Positions 1-7,653 of a stretch of 64,000 bases of DNA are shown one piece after another. The stretch covers positions 288,843 to 352,842 of the forward strand of contig JABGUJ010000002.1 of the NCBI GenBank assembly GCA_018646625.1. Reading direction: 5' to 3'. The translations under genes and the position numbers were made by a program. The stretch comes from Candidatus Woesearchaeota archaeon. Lineage in GTDB: Archaea > Nanobdellota > Nanobdellia > Woesearchaeales > JABGUJ01. The first letter of the stretch is position 1; the number at the start of each line of letters is the position of its first letter. The notes beneath the pieces were generated by a model. The model searched no databases, had not been told where the DNA came from, and saw nothing but the letters and a program-made list of their open reading frames with translations.

Positions 1-1
1 T

Positions 2-583
2 GCCAAGTTTTTCTTTCCAGAGAGAAATAAACATAATAGGTCTAGTAAATTTTATGCTAAGAAGTTGCATAAGTTGAGAAATTGCGATATTGTTATTCAG
101 TATTATACTCAAGAGGAAATTCATTTACAAGATGGTTTTGTCACTTATTTGGTTTCCGAGTTTATTGATGGAGAGTTGTTGAGCGAGTTTTTGAAAAGAC
201 AACCTGGTAGGCGGTTACACCCGTTCATTGCGTTGCATTTGCTCTATTCTTTAGCAAAAGGTATGGAAGAAGTGCACAGAGTAGGCGAGTATCACGGTGA
301 TTTGCATACAGAGAATATCATTGTACAAAGACACGGTTTAGGATTTGAGTTGAAGATATTAGATTTCTATAAATGGGGTTCGCCAAGTGCGGAACATAGA
401 AGAGATGATGTCATCGATATGATTAAGATATTCTATGATGTTCTTGGTGGGGCGAAGCATTACGCTGGCTTGCCAGATGAAATTAAGGATATTTGTTGCG
501 GATTGAAAAAATCGCTAATTCTGCAGAAATTTAAGACAGCAGGCCAACTAAGAGGGTATTTGGAAAGTTTTGAATGGGAATAG
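2..583 (+). CDS. Protein kinase-like protein, 5' end outside window
   Basis: The frame is open to the window edge, so this is the C-terminal 193 residues of a longer protein. It resembles a eukaryotic-like Ser/Thr kinase or related lipopolysaccharide/ABC1-type kinase: a catalytic loop HGDLHTEN is encoded at 293-316 (equivalent to HRDxxxxN) and ILDFY at about 356-370 takes the place of the DFG motif. The DFG glycine is replaced by tyrosine, so activity may be altered or absent. An internal TTG at 65 exists, but the coding frame and similarity run upstream of it. It lies just upstream of dinD with a separate promoter between them. The substrate is unknown. Confidence 0.6.
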   Translation, partial: AKFFFPERNKHNRSSKFYAKKLHKLRNCDIVIQYYTQEEIHLQDGFVTYLVSEFIDGELLSEFLKRQPGRRLHPFIALHLLYSLAKGMEEVHRVGEYHGDLHTENIIVQRHGLGFELKILDFYKWGSPSAEHRRDDVIDMIKIFYDVLGGAKHYAGLPDEIKDICCGLKKSLILQKFKTAGQLRGYLESFEWE

Positions 584-649
584 AATCTCCACTGGTCACT
601 GGACATTTTTACGCAGGTTATTTAAACCATATTAGGGATGATCTTATAA

Positions 650-1486
650 ATGGAAAATCAAACAATCAGCAGACTTACTAAACACTTTGAAGACTACGCA
701 TATGAAGAAGATAGCATTGAATTTTGGTTTGCAAGGGATTTGAAGAATCTTCTAGGATATGAACAATGGCGAAACTTCCTCAAAGTAGTAGAGAAAGCAA
801 AAGAATCCTGTAAAACTTCAGGAAACAAAGTTTTAGACCATTTTGCTGACGCCAGCAAGATGGTTAAATTGGGGTCTGGTTCAGAAAGGGAAATAAAGGA
901 TATTATGCTTACAAGATACGCTTGTTATCTTATTGCTCAGAATGGCGATCCCAGAAAAGAAGATATTGCATTTGCTCAGAGTTATTTTGCAGTTAAAACT
1001 CGAAAACAAGAGTTAATTGAAGAAAGAATTGCATTGAAAGAACGTTTTGATGCAAGGGAGAAACTTGCAAAGTCGGAAACTGAATTGTCAAAGTTGATTT
1101 ATGAACGTGGTGTCGATGATAATGGTTTTGCAAGGATAAGAAGCAAGGGAGATGCCGCACTCTTTGGTGGGAAAACTACTCTTCAAATGAAGAAAAAACT
1201 TAGTATTCCAAAAAACCGAGCGATGGCAGACTTCTTACCTACAGTCACAATCGCTGCAAAGAATTTTGCTACAGAGATTACAAATTTCAATGTTAAAAAG
1301 AATGAGTTGCAAGGTGAACAAAGAATAACTGGCGAACATGTAAGAAATAATAAAAGAGTTAGGACTGTGCTATTAGAGGATGAAATTGTTCCCGAAGATC
1401 TGCCTCCTGAAGAGGACATAAAAAAATTAGAAAGACGATTAAATAAAAGCGATGCCGAGTTAGCATTAGATTCAAAGATAAAGTGA
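650..1486 (+). CDS. dinD: DNA-damage-inducible protein D (DinD) homologue
   Basis: The 278-residue protein matches DinD, whose N-terminal BRO-N-like domain is followed by a helical region; the E. coli protein is LOS-regulated by SOS and inhibits RecA filaments in vitro. Visible hallmarks are the N-terminal stretch with FWFARDLKNLLGY and the segment DNGFARIRSKGDAALFGG near residues 150-170, followed by MKKKLSIPKNRAMADFLPT. A TATA-like element TTATTTAAA (618-626) lies about 27 nt before the ATG, so the mRNA is probably leaderless; a weak GGATGATC is also present. The family is mainly bacterial, so transfer is likely. Its target in an archaeon (RadA?) is inference. Confidence 0.85.
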   Translation: MENQTISRLTKHFEDYAYEEDSIEFWFARDLKNLLGYEQWRNFLKVVEKAKESCKTSGNKVLDHFADASKMVKLGSGSEREIKDIMLTRYACYLIAQNGDPRKEDIAFAQSYFAVKTRKQELIEERIALKERFDAREKLAKSETELSKLIYERGVDDNGFARIRSKGDAALFGGKTTLQMKKKLSIPKNRAMADFLPTVTIAAKNFATEITNFNVKKNELQGEQRITGEHVRNNKRVRTVLLEDEIVPEDLPPEEDIKKLERRLNKSDAELALDSKIK

Positions 1487-1502
1487 TTTAATTATATTTT
1501 AG

Positions 1503-2258
1503 TTAATCTTCTGCCTGCGACCAAAGAAGGTCAAAGAATGTTTTGTATGTGCTTGCAAAGTTTTTGTCTTTTATCATTAATCCGTATGGATTAGAGGAGT
1601 AGTTTATTAGTAGCAAAAGATCACCTGAAATAATGTATTCTGTGTTTGTGTTTATGTTAAGAAATTTTACTTTCGTTCGCAGTTCTTTTCTTCTTCTTAG
1701 GCCGTACTCTTTACTGTCATTATTAACGAGAATCTTTAGACTTACTTTGTCTGCCTTTTTCTTCTTAAAAACTACATCAATGAAAAAGCCTTCTAATTTT
1801 TTGAAAGCTTCTGCGGGTGCGGATGCAACATAGTACTCGCCACCGTTCTCCCAAGAGTTAATCAACTCTAAGAACATAGATTTTATTCCTCTTATTCCAT
1901 AGAAATATTTGAAATCACTTAACTTTTGTAATTCAGATGGCGATGCTTTAAGTTGGGATATAAAGTTGATTAACTGTTTCTTTTCGTTTTTTATTTGAAG
2001 TTCTTTTTCTTCAAACAGATGTGCAATTGCATCTGGTTCAGATGCAGAATATACTCTTATGTTGTTGATTATTTTGTAGCTTACTAATCCTTTTTCTAAG
2101 AGATTGGTAAGTATGGCATAAATGTGGGAACTGGGTATATTTGTTCTGTTGCATATTTTTCCAGTTTGGCTTTCCCCGTGTTCTCTTAAGTCTAGATAAG
2201 TTTGTGATTCTGTTTCGGATAGGCCTACAGATTTTAATGCAGTTGTTCTGTCAATCAC
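1503..2258 (-). CDS. TrmB-family transcriptional regulator (pair 1)
   Basis: A 251-residue regulator with an N-terminal winged helix (about residues 5-75, starting LKSVGLSETESQTYLDL) typical of TrmB, a helical linker, and a C-terminal effector region (about 115-250) containing the GIRGIKSMFLEL motif common to archaeal TrmB-like proteins with a phospholipase-D-like sensory domain. Start is GTG at 2258; a TATA-like element at 2281-2290 sits about 27 nt upstream, so the transcript is probably leaderless. It is divergent from a substrate-binding lipoprotein (2332) across a 73-nt gap holding a perfect inverted repeat. It probably controls that gene and itself; the ligand is unknown. Confidence 0.85.
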   Translation of the reverse strand: MIDRTTALKSVGLSETESQTYLDLREHGESQTGKICNRTNIPSSHIYAILTNLLEKGLVSYKIINNIRVYSASEPDAIAHLFEEKELQIKNEKKQLINFISQLKASPSELQKLSDFKYFYGIRGIKSMFLELINSWENGGEYYVASAPAEAFKKLEGFFIDVVFKKKKADKVSLKILVNNDSKEYGLRRRKELRTKVKFLNINTNTEYIISGDLLLLINYSSNPYGLMIKDKNFASTYKTFFDLLWSQAED

Positions 2259-2259
2259 G

Positions 2260-2278
2260 CTACTACATCAAGTAGTAG
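2260..2278. promoter_or_regulatory. Inverted-repeat operator between TrmB and lipoprotein, pair 1
   Basis: CTACTAC and GTAGTAG form a perfect 7-bp inverted repeat separated by ATCAA. It lies 2 nt upstream of AATATTTAAG (2281-2290), which reads as a TATA element in both directions, and immediately before the GTG of the TrmB gene. For the lipoprotein this is the position expected of an activator next to BRE; for the TrmB gene it lies between TATA and start, which suits autorepression. Function is inferred from placement. Confidence 0.6.
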
Positions 2279-2331
2279 TGAATATTTAAGTATGTGTTGT
2301 CTTTACTCAGTAGCGAAGGAGGTTGGCTAAA

Positions 2332-3393
2332 ATGAAACAAATTATTGGAATTATGTTGTTAATTGTTGTTTTAACGGGCTGTGGAAGTAATATTAATGGC
2401 CATGTTGTTCAAAGCGATAAGATAAAGGTGGGAGTTATTGCCCCATTAACTGGGCAGCTAGCAGAGTATGGAATAGCGTTTGTTAATGGACTTAATCTCG
2501 CCAGGGAAGAGTTGGGAGCAGAAGCTTTAGGATTTGAGTTTATAATTGAAGACAGCGCTTACGATCCAAAGTTGGCTGTGAGTGCGTTTAGAAAACTTAC
2601 ATCAGTAGATAAAGTTGATTTGGTTATGGATTGGGGTGCTGCAACTTCAGAAGCAATTGCCCCAATAAGCGATGAAGTTGATGTTCCATTCATTGCATTT
2701 TCTTACGATGATACTGTTCCAATAGTCAGTAGCAACGCCATTCGTGCATGGAACCCAACAACAAAATTCGGAAAGGTTATTGTTGATCATATTTCCAGTG
2801 AGAAAATTGGCATTGTTAAGACAGAGTTAACTTACCTTAACAAAATGTTGGAAGGTTTGGAGAAAGTTAGTGATGCTGACGTAATTGTGATTGATAATTA
2901 TAATTTTGGTGATAATGACTTTAGAACTTCATTGCTTAAGATTAGAAAAGAAAATATTAGCGTCGTTGGTGTTTTCTTAGCTAGCGGACAAATAAGTCAA
3001 TTTTATAAGCAAGCAAAAGAGTTGGGGATTGAGTTGGTTACGTTTGGAACTGACTTTTTTGAAAGTCAATCAGAGATTGATGCGTCTAATGGATTAATAG
3101 ACGGAGTTGTATTTCCAAACATGAAGGTTTCTGATGAGTTTAGAGAAACATATAGACTAAAGTACGGTGATGTAAGTCAAATAACATTCGCAGGTAATGC
3201 GTACGATATGACCCACATAGTTGTTCGCGAGATTAATTATAATAGCACTGCAAGTGTATTGAGTTCTCTGAAAGAAGTTAAAGAATTCAGTGGAGTGCTG
3301 GGAGAATATAACTATGCAGAAGATGATGGTGATAGATATCTTAGCCAGCCAGTTTATTTAAGACGGATCGAGAATGGCGTGGTTGTTAGTTAA
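2332..3393 (+). CDS. Type I periplasmic-binding (Leu/Ile/Val-BP-like) lipoprotein, pair 1
   Basis: A 353-residue secreted lipoprotein: short charged start, hydrophobic segment and lipobox LTGC with lipid-carrying Cys17, then the tag INGHVV, then a type I solute-binding fold (KVGVIAPLTGQLAEYG at the start of the domain; SAFRKLTSVDKVDLV). This family binds amino acids, amides or other small ligands for ABC import or sensing. The ATG at 2332 is chosen over an in-frame TTG at 2323 because the ribosome site GGAGG (2318-2322) has proper spacing only to the ATG. No permease or ATPase gene is nearby. The ligand cannot be read from the sequence. Confidence 0.85.
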   Translation: MKQIIGIMLLIVVLTGCGSNINGHVVQSDKIKVGVIAPLTGQLAEYGIAFVNGLNLAREELGAEALGFEFIIEDSAYDPKLAVSAFRKLTSVDKVDLVMDWGAATSEAIAPISDEVDVPFIAFSYDDTVPIVSSNAIRAWNPTTKFGKVIVDHISSEKIGIVKTELTYLNKMLEGLEKVSDADVIVIDNYNFGDNDFRTSLLKIRKENISVVGVFLASGQISQFYKQAKELGIELVTFGTDFFESQSEIDASNGLIDGVVFPNMKVSDEFRETYRLKYGDVSQITFAGNAYDMTHIVVREINYNSTASVLSSLKEVKEFSGVLGEYNYAEDDGDRYLSQPVYLRRIENGVVVS

Positions 3394-3481
3394 GATTCCG
3401 ATAGGTTTAAAAAAGAAGCGTTGGTTTTTGAACTTGATTAGGCCCCGATGGTGTAGTCCGGCCAATCATCTTGCCCTCTCG

Positions 3482-3529
3482 AGACAGCGAAAATCAAGAA
3501 TTTTCTTTGCCTTTCGCTTGGTCAGAGAA
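3482..3529 (+). other. tRNA-Glu intron 1, position 37/38
   Basis: A 48-nt intron with a textbook bulge-helix-bulge: exon CTCT (3476-3479) pairs with intron AGAG (3524-3527), the 3-nt bulges are CG^A and AA^A, and the intron body forms GACAGCGAAA against TTTCGCT-tg-GTC. Splicing joins G37 to A38. Confidence 0.9.
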
Positions 3530-3550
3530 AGGCAAGGACTCGGGTTCGAA

Positions 3551-3626
3551 AGAACGTGTGGGTTGATGTTATAAAAACTGGTCAGTTGATCCTTCGCGGG
3601 ATTGTCAAACCCACTGTTATCGAAAG
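3551..3626 (+). other. tRNA-Glu intron 2, T-loop position 59/60, homologous to the tRNA-Lys intron
   Basis: A 76-nt intron splitting the T-loop. Exon TTCG (3545-3548) pairs with intron CGAA (3621-3624), giving bulges AA^A and AG^T directly above the T-stem, so removal creates TTCGAAT. The body closes with AAC/GTT and GTGGGTT/AACCCAC (3558-3564 with 3608-3614), then a small hairpin ATCC/GGAT. It aligns without gaps to the intron at 4293-4368 with 56 of 76 identical; the most conserved stretch contains ACTGGTCAGTTG. Confidence 0.88.
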
Positions 3627-3788
3627 TCCCGATCGGGGCATTTTCTTATTAAAAGATATACACATAATAATGGTTCAACCGTGTTGGATTCGATACGATT
3701 ATATTGAAATTAGGAATTAAGTCATTTACAATATCTCATCTCAAATGGACCAATGCAACGACTAACTCAGCTAAAAAAGGATTCACAG

Positions 3789-4166
3789 TTATTTCTTCTT
3801 AGATCTTTTTTTCTTTGAATTACTCGCAAAACACTTAAAGAAATCGAAATCTCTAGAGCCATCTGAGTTTTTACGAAAAGTAGCCATATTTAGTTTTCTT
3901 TCAATAAGTGGGCGTTTGCATTCTAAGTTTTTGATTCTTTTATCATATGACTTTACTTGTTTCAAATATCCAGATCTCGATAACTTATTTTTATTGTTAT
4001 GATCTTTTCTTGCTTTTATTTTGAGGCAAACCAAATCTTTGTGCTGATTTCCTAATCTACACATTTCAGCCTTTAGCGCTCTTACATATAGTCTCCAACA
4101 AATAACTATAAACACAAAAATCACCAAAACAAGCATCAGAACTGAAATTTTCACACCTCTTGACAT
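3789..4166 (-). CDS. Small membrane-anchored basic protein, unknown function
   Basis: I do not recognise this 125-residue protein. It has one N-terminal membrane segment (about residues 8-28), then a Lys/Arg/Cys-rich helical region likely to form a coiled coil in the cytoplasm or outside (residues 30-95), and a very basic tail SKKKRSKKK. It lies alone between the two intron-bearing tRNA genes. The ATG at 4166 has no strong ribosome site. It could be a real lineage-specific gene; composition is coding-like but support is modest. Confidence 0.5.
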   Translation of the reverse strand: MSRGVKISVLMLVLVIFVFIVICWRLYVRALKAEMCRLGNQHKDLVCLKIKARKDHNNKNKLSRSGYLKQVKSYDKRIKNLECKRPLIERKLNMATFRKNSDGSRDFDFFKCFASNSKKKRSKKK

Positions 4167-4278
4167 TTAACAATGTCTCACCAAGATAATTACGTTATAT
4201 CCTTTATATGTTTTACTGAATGGTTATTAGAATGCTACAAAAACTCTCCCGACAATGTTTACGGGGAATATACAGTCA

Positions 4279-4429
4279 TGGGCCCGAAGGGACTTTCGAA
4301 GAGTGTAGGTTTAACAGTCCCGCTAGGAACCAACTGACCAGTTTTTACAATGTAAACCCACTTCTCTTTTCGAACCCTCGACCCTCCGGTTAAGAGCCGG
4401 ATGCTCTAACCAGACTGAGCCACGGGCCC
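4279..4429 (-). tRNA. tRNA-Lys(CTT) with T-loop intron
   Basis: On the minus strand GGGCCCG pairs with CGGGCCC, discriminator A, no encoded CCA. D-arm GCTCAGTCTGGTTAGAGC, anticodon stem TCCGG/CCGGA, loop CTCTTAA with anticodon CTT (Lys). There is no anticodon intron; instead a 76-nt intron splits the T-loop between positions 59 and 60. After removal the tRNA is 75 nt with T-stem GAGGG/CCCTT and loop TTCGAAT. Standard tRNA search tools may miss or mis-fold it. The surrounding stretch 4167-4278 and 4430-4519 shows no further gene. Confidence 0.93.
4293..4368 (-). other. tRNA-Lys intron, T-loop position 59/60
   Basis: A 76-nt intron with exon TTCG pairing to intron CGAA, bulges AA^A and AG^T, exactly as in tRNA-Glu. 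The body forms GAG/CTC and GTGGGTTTA/TAAACCTAC stems, with a bulged nucleotide at the same place as in the Glu intron, and a hairpin GTTCC/GGGAC. Same length as the Glu intron, 56 of 76 positions identical, and stem positions change in a compensatory manner. Confidence 0.88.
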
Positions 4430-4519
4430 ATGATAGCTTTGAAAGATTCAGGTTCTTTTTTTAAACTTTTTGCTATTTCGACCGAAAACTTAATAATCAC
4501 ACAAAAAAGGTAAAGATCC

Positions 4520-5332
4520 ATGGTCAGATTCACACCATATGAGATTTCTCTCTGTCTGTATGACAAAGAAAGGACAAAAAGATTTGCTAAAGCGATAGAA
4601 AAGACGGTTAGTAAAGGAGATATAGTAATTGATGCTGGAAGTGGTACAGGCATTTTGGGATTATTGGCTGCAAAGGCAGGAGCAAAGAAAGTTTATTGCA
4701 TTGAAATTCATCCCAGATTTGCAGAGATTATAAAGAAGAACGCAGAGATAAACAAACTTCAAGACAAAATCATTGTAATAAAAGGGGATGCTAGTAGAGT
4801 TAAAATCCCTCAAAAGGCAGATGTTCTTTTATGTGAACTGCTTAGTACAGGACTGTTCTTTGAACCAGAGACAAAGGTCATTAATCATTTGAAAAAATAT
4901 CTAAAGAAAGATGCAAAAATTATTCCGGAGAAATGCGTTTCATGGGTTCAACTAGTGGATGCACAGAAAGATCTGTATGGTTTGCATCTTAATTATGATA
5001 GTAGGTCTGAACGTTTGAGAGACAAAGGACTAACTACAAAAACACAGTTTGATGAACTTAATTTTCAAGAAAAGGATGAGCCACTATGCATTAATTCAAA
5101 AATTGTTGTTGAAGGAAAAACCAACGGTTCAGCTAATGCAATACGAGTAACTAGTCGAGCGAAGCTTAGTGATAGTGTGTATACAAAGCAAAGCAGGTTT
5201 CTTTTTAATCCTACGATAGTATATTTAAAGAAGAAGATTAAGATATTAAAAGGCAAAAGTTATCTAGTGCATATCTCGTATAAGCACGGCGGAGATACGT
5301 TGGGAACAAAAGTTACAGTTAAGAGGTGTTAA
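4520..5332 (+). CDS. PRMT-like class I SAM methyltransferase
   Basis: A 270-residue protein with an N-terminal SAM-binding fold: VIDAGSGTGILGLLAA (motif I, about residues 36-51), acidic CIEIH after the second strand, and CELLSTGLFFEPE where protein arginine methyltransferases have the double-E loop. The C-terminal half is beta-rich as in the PRMT barrel. It probably methylates a protein, possibly arginine; the substrate is unknown. Ribosome site AAAGG precedes ATG 4520. Its end is joined to the next gene (radical SAM, ATG 5335, 2 nt apart), so the two are translationally coupled and likely share a pathway. Confidence 0.7.
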   Translation: MVRFTPYEISLCLYDKERTKRFAKAIEKTVSKGDIVIDAGSGTGILGLLAAKAGAKKVYCIEIHPRFAEIIKKNAEINKLQDKIIVIKGDASRVKIPQKADVLLCELLSTGLFFEPETKVINHLKKYLKKDAKIIPEKCVSWVQLVDAQKDLYGLHLNYDSRSERLRDKGLTTKTQFDELNFQEKDEPLCINSKIVVEGKTNGSANAIRVTSRAKLSDSVYTKQSRFLFNPTIVYLKKKIKILKGKSYLVHISYKHGGDTLGTKVTVKRC

Positions 5333-5334
5333 GT

Positions 5335-7653
5335 ATGGTTAGGTTGAGACAAGAGATTAGGTATGATTTTCTATGGGAAAGAAGACCGTTTCACAATAAA
5401 TATCTTAACATATTTGATACGTCAAAAATATTCTCAGAATACTATAATCGTATTGGCCCAAACTCGAAAAGAACTAGACATGATAATACTGTTGACTTTT
5501 ATTATGAAATTGCCAAAGCGTGTGGCTTGAAAAAAAGCCAACTTCCGTTTTTACACAGATTTTTAGAAATAATAACAAAAGAGTTGAGTGACTGGGACAT
5601 GTTTGTACGTAAAAAGAAATTAACTCCGGATGAGTCTCGTAAGTTGGTCTGGGCTTCAGATGGTATGACACTTGAAGAGGAACTTTTGTTAACAGATAGG
5701 ATCGAATGTGATTATAATCTTGTTAAACGTTTGATAACTAAAGGTCTTAGCAAAACTGAATCTGAGAAGATTAAAAGTAGATTGCATCTTGATAATAAAT
5801 CTTTTGCGGTGTTGCGAAGTAAAACGTTGAATACAGTTAGAAAGGAGTTTAAACTAACTACAAAACTGGGTTTGAGCTTTAAGCGATATATTGAAGTTGC
5901 AGAAACAGATCTTTGTAATGTAGAAGACTATTACGGCTGGAAAAAGAAACCAAAGGGAAAGCCTAACAAGAGTCTTGAGCTTGAGATTATCAATAAAGGA
6001 AAAAGTCATTTCTACTATTACAACCACATACTATATCACCTCATAATGAATTCAGGGATTCGTGGAGATATAAAGCTGATACATTATCTCGATAATTATC
6101 TCAAACATTATCTTGAGTTGTTGTTTGTGTGTCAAGAGTTGTTGGATCTGAAGCAAGACATAAAAGAAAATAATTTTAATCTTATTGTATGGTTGTATAA
6201 ATGCATACATAAAAAAGAAAAATTGAATCTTAAGAATTATCATAAAATACTCTTGGAGAGTAAAGTGTATGATTTGCTTCTGAGTGTTGTAGATGAGAGT
6301 GCTCAGAAAACATCTATAGCATTGCTAGAGATTGAGAAACATAACAAAAAACTGTATAAGCTGCTTAGTTTATATTTTGATGGTATCGTCGAAGGACTAG
6401 ATGTGTTTTTAAGACATAGGTTCTTGAGAAATCAGAAATTAGAGAAGGCGGAAAAAATAAAAGAGCTTGTTTTGAATCCGCATCCTTGGGAAGAAACTCG
6501 CTTTAACAGAACTTTTCCAGATGATCTTAAGGTGAAGAAAAAAGCAATCAAACTTATTGCAGATGTTAGAGATGAGTTGAAAAGAATAACTAAATGTAAA
6601 GATCCTCACTACAAGCCAGGCCAGTATAACTCAATATCTTCTGCAGCTTCAAGATTGCTTAATGTTCCAACTTATCGTTGTATAATTCCATTAAGATCTA
6701 GAGGATGTAGTTTTGCTTTTATTAAAGGAGGTCCTTGCCATATTTGTGGCGTAAGAGGAGATAATTTATGGAAAAGAAGTATAACTCCTAAGCAAATTGT
6801 TGATCAATTCAAAAAAGATTTTGCAAAAATAGATTTTAAAAAGCATTCAATACTTGGAGTATATTGTAATGGCTCGTTTCTTGATGACGCTGAAGTCGAT
6901 CCTAAAGCGAGAGATACAATTCTTAAGATAATAGCAAAAGAAAAAGGGGTTTTGGAAGTTGACTTTGAGTCCCGTCCAGAGTATGTTACTCTTGCTAAAG
7001 TTAAACGTGTTAAAAAGATTCTTGGAAAGAAATTACTCACACCCTCTACAGGTTTTGATGCAATTGATGAGGATGTTAGAAACATAATAGTAAATAAAGG
7101 AATGACCCGAGAAGGGATGGAAAAAGCGACAAGTGCATTTGTAAGAGCCCATGTTAGCTCATTAGTGTACGTTGGTATTAAACCTCCATTCTTAACAGAA
7201 CGCGAAGCAATTCAGGAAGCTGTTGATACAATCGAATACTTGTTTAGAATAGGTATTGAACAGATTTCTTTAGAGCCAGTGACTGTTCAAGATTATACTT
7301 TAACTAAATATTTGTACGATCGGAAATTGTTTAGGCCAACCTGGTTGTGGAGCATAATTGAAATTCTTAAAGCAACACATACGAAGATGAACATACCATT
7401 AGTGGGTCCTGAAGTAGTGGGGGGTTTTGTATTCTTTCCATTACCTAAAGTTGTTGCGCATAATTGTCCTAAATGCGACAAAAAAGTTGTTGCCGCCCTT
7501 AATAAGTTCTCAGAAACACAAGATATTCGTGTTTTTGATAAGTTGAAATGTTCTTGTAAAAAGCAATGGGAAAAAGAAGTTGAGAAGGATGCTCCACCTC
7601 TGTATGAGAGAATTGTTTCTACATTGGAGAAAGCTAAAAAGATAAAGAAGTAG
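5335..7653 (+). CDS. Large radical SAM protein with unusual CX9CX2C cluster motif
   Basis: 772 residues. The first ~440 residues form a helix-rich region that I do not recognise. The radical SAM core follows, with Cys458, Cys468 and Cys471 (CX9CX2C, context RGCSFAF...GGPCHIC) as probable 4Fe-4S ligands; downstream sequences such as GVYCNGSFLDD, LEVDFESRPEYV and QISLEPV suit the Elp3/RaSEA-like radical SAM class. Near the C-terminus CPKC (711-714) and CSC (739-741) may bind zinc, suggesting nucleic acid or tRNA contact. ATG 5335 is preferred to GTG 5326 because AAGAGGTG lies just before it. It is cotranscribed with the PRMT-like methyltransferase. It may be a divergent RaSEA-type tRNA enzyme or a protein modifier; not resolved. 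Confidence 0.7.
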   Translation: MVRLRQEIRYDFLWERRPFHNKYLNIFDTSKIFSEYYNRIGPNSKRTRHDNTVDFYYEIAKACGLKKSQLPFLHRFLEIITKELSDWDMFVRKKKLTPDESRKLVWASDGMTLEEELLLTDRIECDYNLVKRLITKGLSKTESEKIKSRLHLDNKSFAVLRSKTLNTVRKEFKLTTKLGLSFKRYIEVAETDLCNVEDYYGWKKKPKGKPNKSLELEIINKGKSHFYYYNHILYHLIMNSGIRGDIKLIHYLDNYLKHYLELLFVCQELLDLKQDIKENNFNLIVWLYKCIHKKEKLNLKNYHKILLESKVYDLLLSVVDESAQKTSIALLEIEKHNKKLYKLLSLYFDGIVEGLDVFLRHRFLRNQKLEKAEKIKELVLNPHPWEETRFNRTFPDDLKVKKKAIKLIADVRDELKRITKCKDPHYKPGQYNSISSAASRLLNVPTYRCIIPLRSRGCSFAFIKGGPCHICGVRGDNLWKRSITPKQIVDQFKKDFAKIDFKKHSILGVYCNGSFLDDAEVDPKARDTILKIIAKEKGVLEVDFESRPEYVTLAKVKRVKKILGKKLLTPSTGFDAIDEDVRNIIVNKGMTREGMEKATSAFVRAHVSSLVYVGIKPPFLTEREAIQEAVDTIEYLFRIGIEQISLEPVTVQDYTLTKYLYDRKLFRPTWLWSIIEILKATHTKMNIPLVGPEVVGGFVFFPLPKVVAHNCPKCDKKVVAALNKFSETQDIRVFDKLKCSCKKQWEKEVEKDAPPLYERIVSTLEKAKKIKK

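Larger units (their letters stand above)
3442..3640 (+). tRNA. tRNA-Glu(CTC) with two introns
   Basis: Acceptor GCCCCGA (3442-3448) pairs with TCGGGGC (3633-3639), followed by discriminator A and no encoded CCA. The D-arm and GTAGTCCGGCC loop match archaeal tRNA-Glu; the anticodon loop CTCTCGA gives CTC. The gene is interrupted twice: a 48-nt intron at canonical 37/38 and a 76-nt intron at 59/60 in the T-loop. Removing both gives a 75-nt tRNA with an intact TTGCC/GGCAA anticodon stem, TCGGG/CCCGA T-stem and TTCGAAT T-loop. An open frame crossing this region is not a gene. The remaining 3641-3788 shows only AT-rich, TATA-like sequence and no gene that I can see. Confidence 0.93.

Noticed and set aside
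585-600. ACTGGTCACTGG similar to the intron core
   Set aside because: Only eight bases match the ACTGGTCAGTTG core; likely chance.
3374-3574. ORF across the tRNA-Glu gene
   Set aside because: It runs through the tRNA exons and introns and has no protein similarity that I can see.
3442-4429. Split (trans-spliced) tRNA genes
   Set aside because: Both halves of each tRNA are on one strand in order, with complete bulge-helix-bulge motifs, so cis introns explain them.
4390-4653. Minus-strand ORF over tRNA-Lys and the PRMT-like gene start
   Set aside because: It overlaps a clear tRNA and a well-supported opposite-strand gene; shadow frame.
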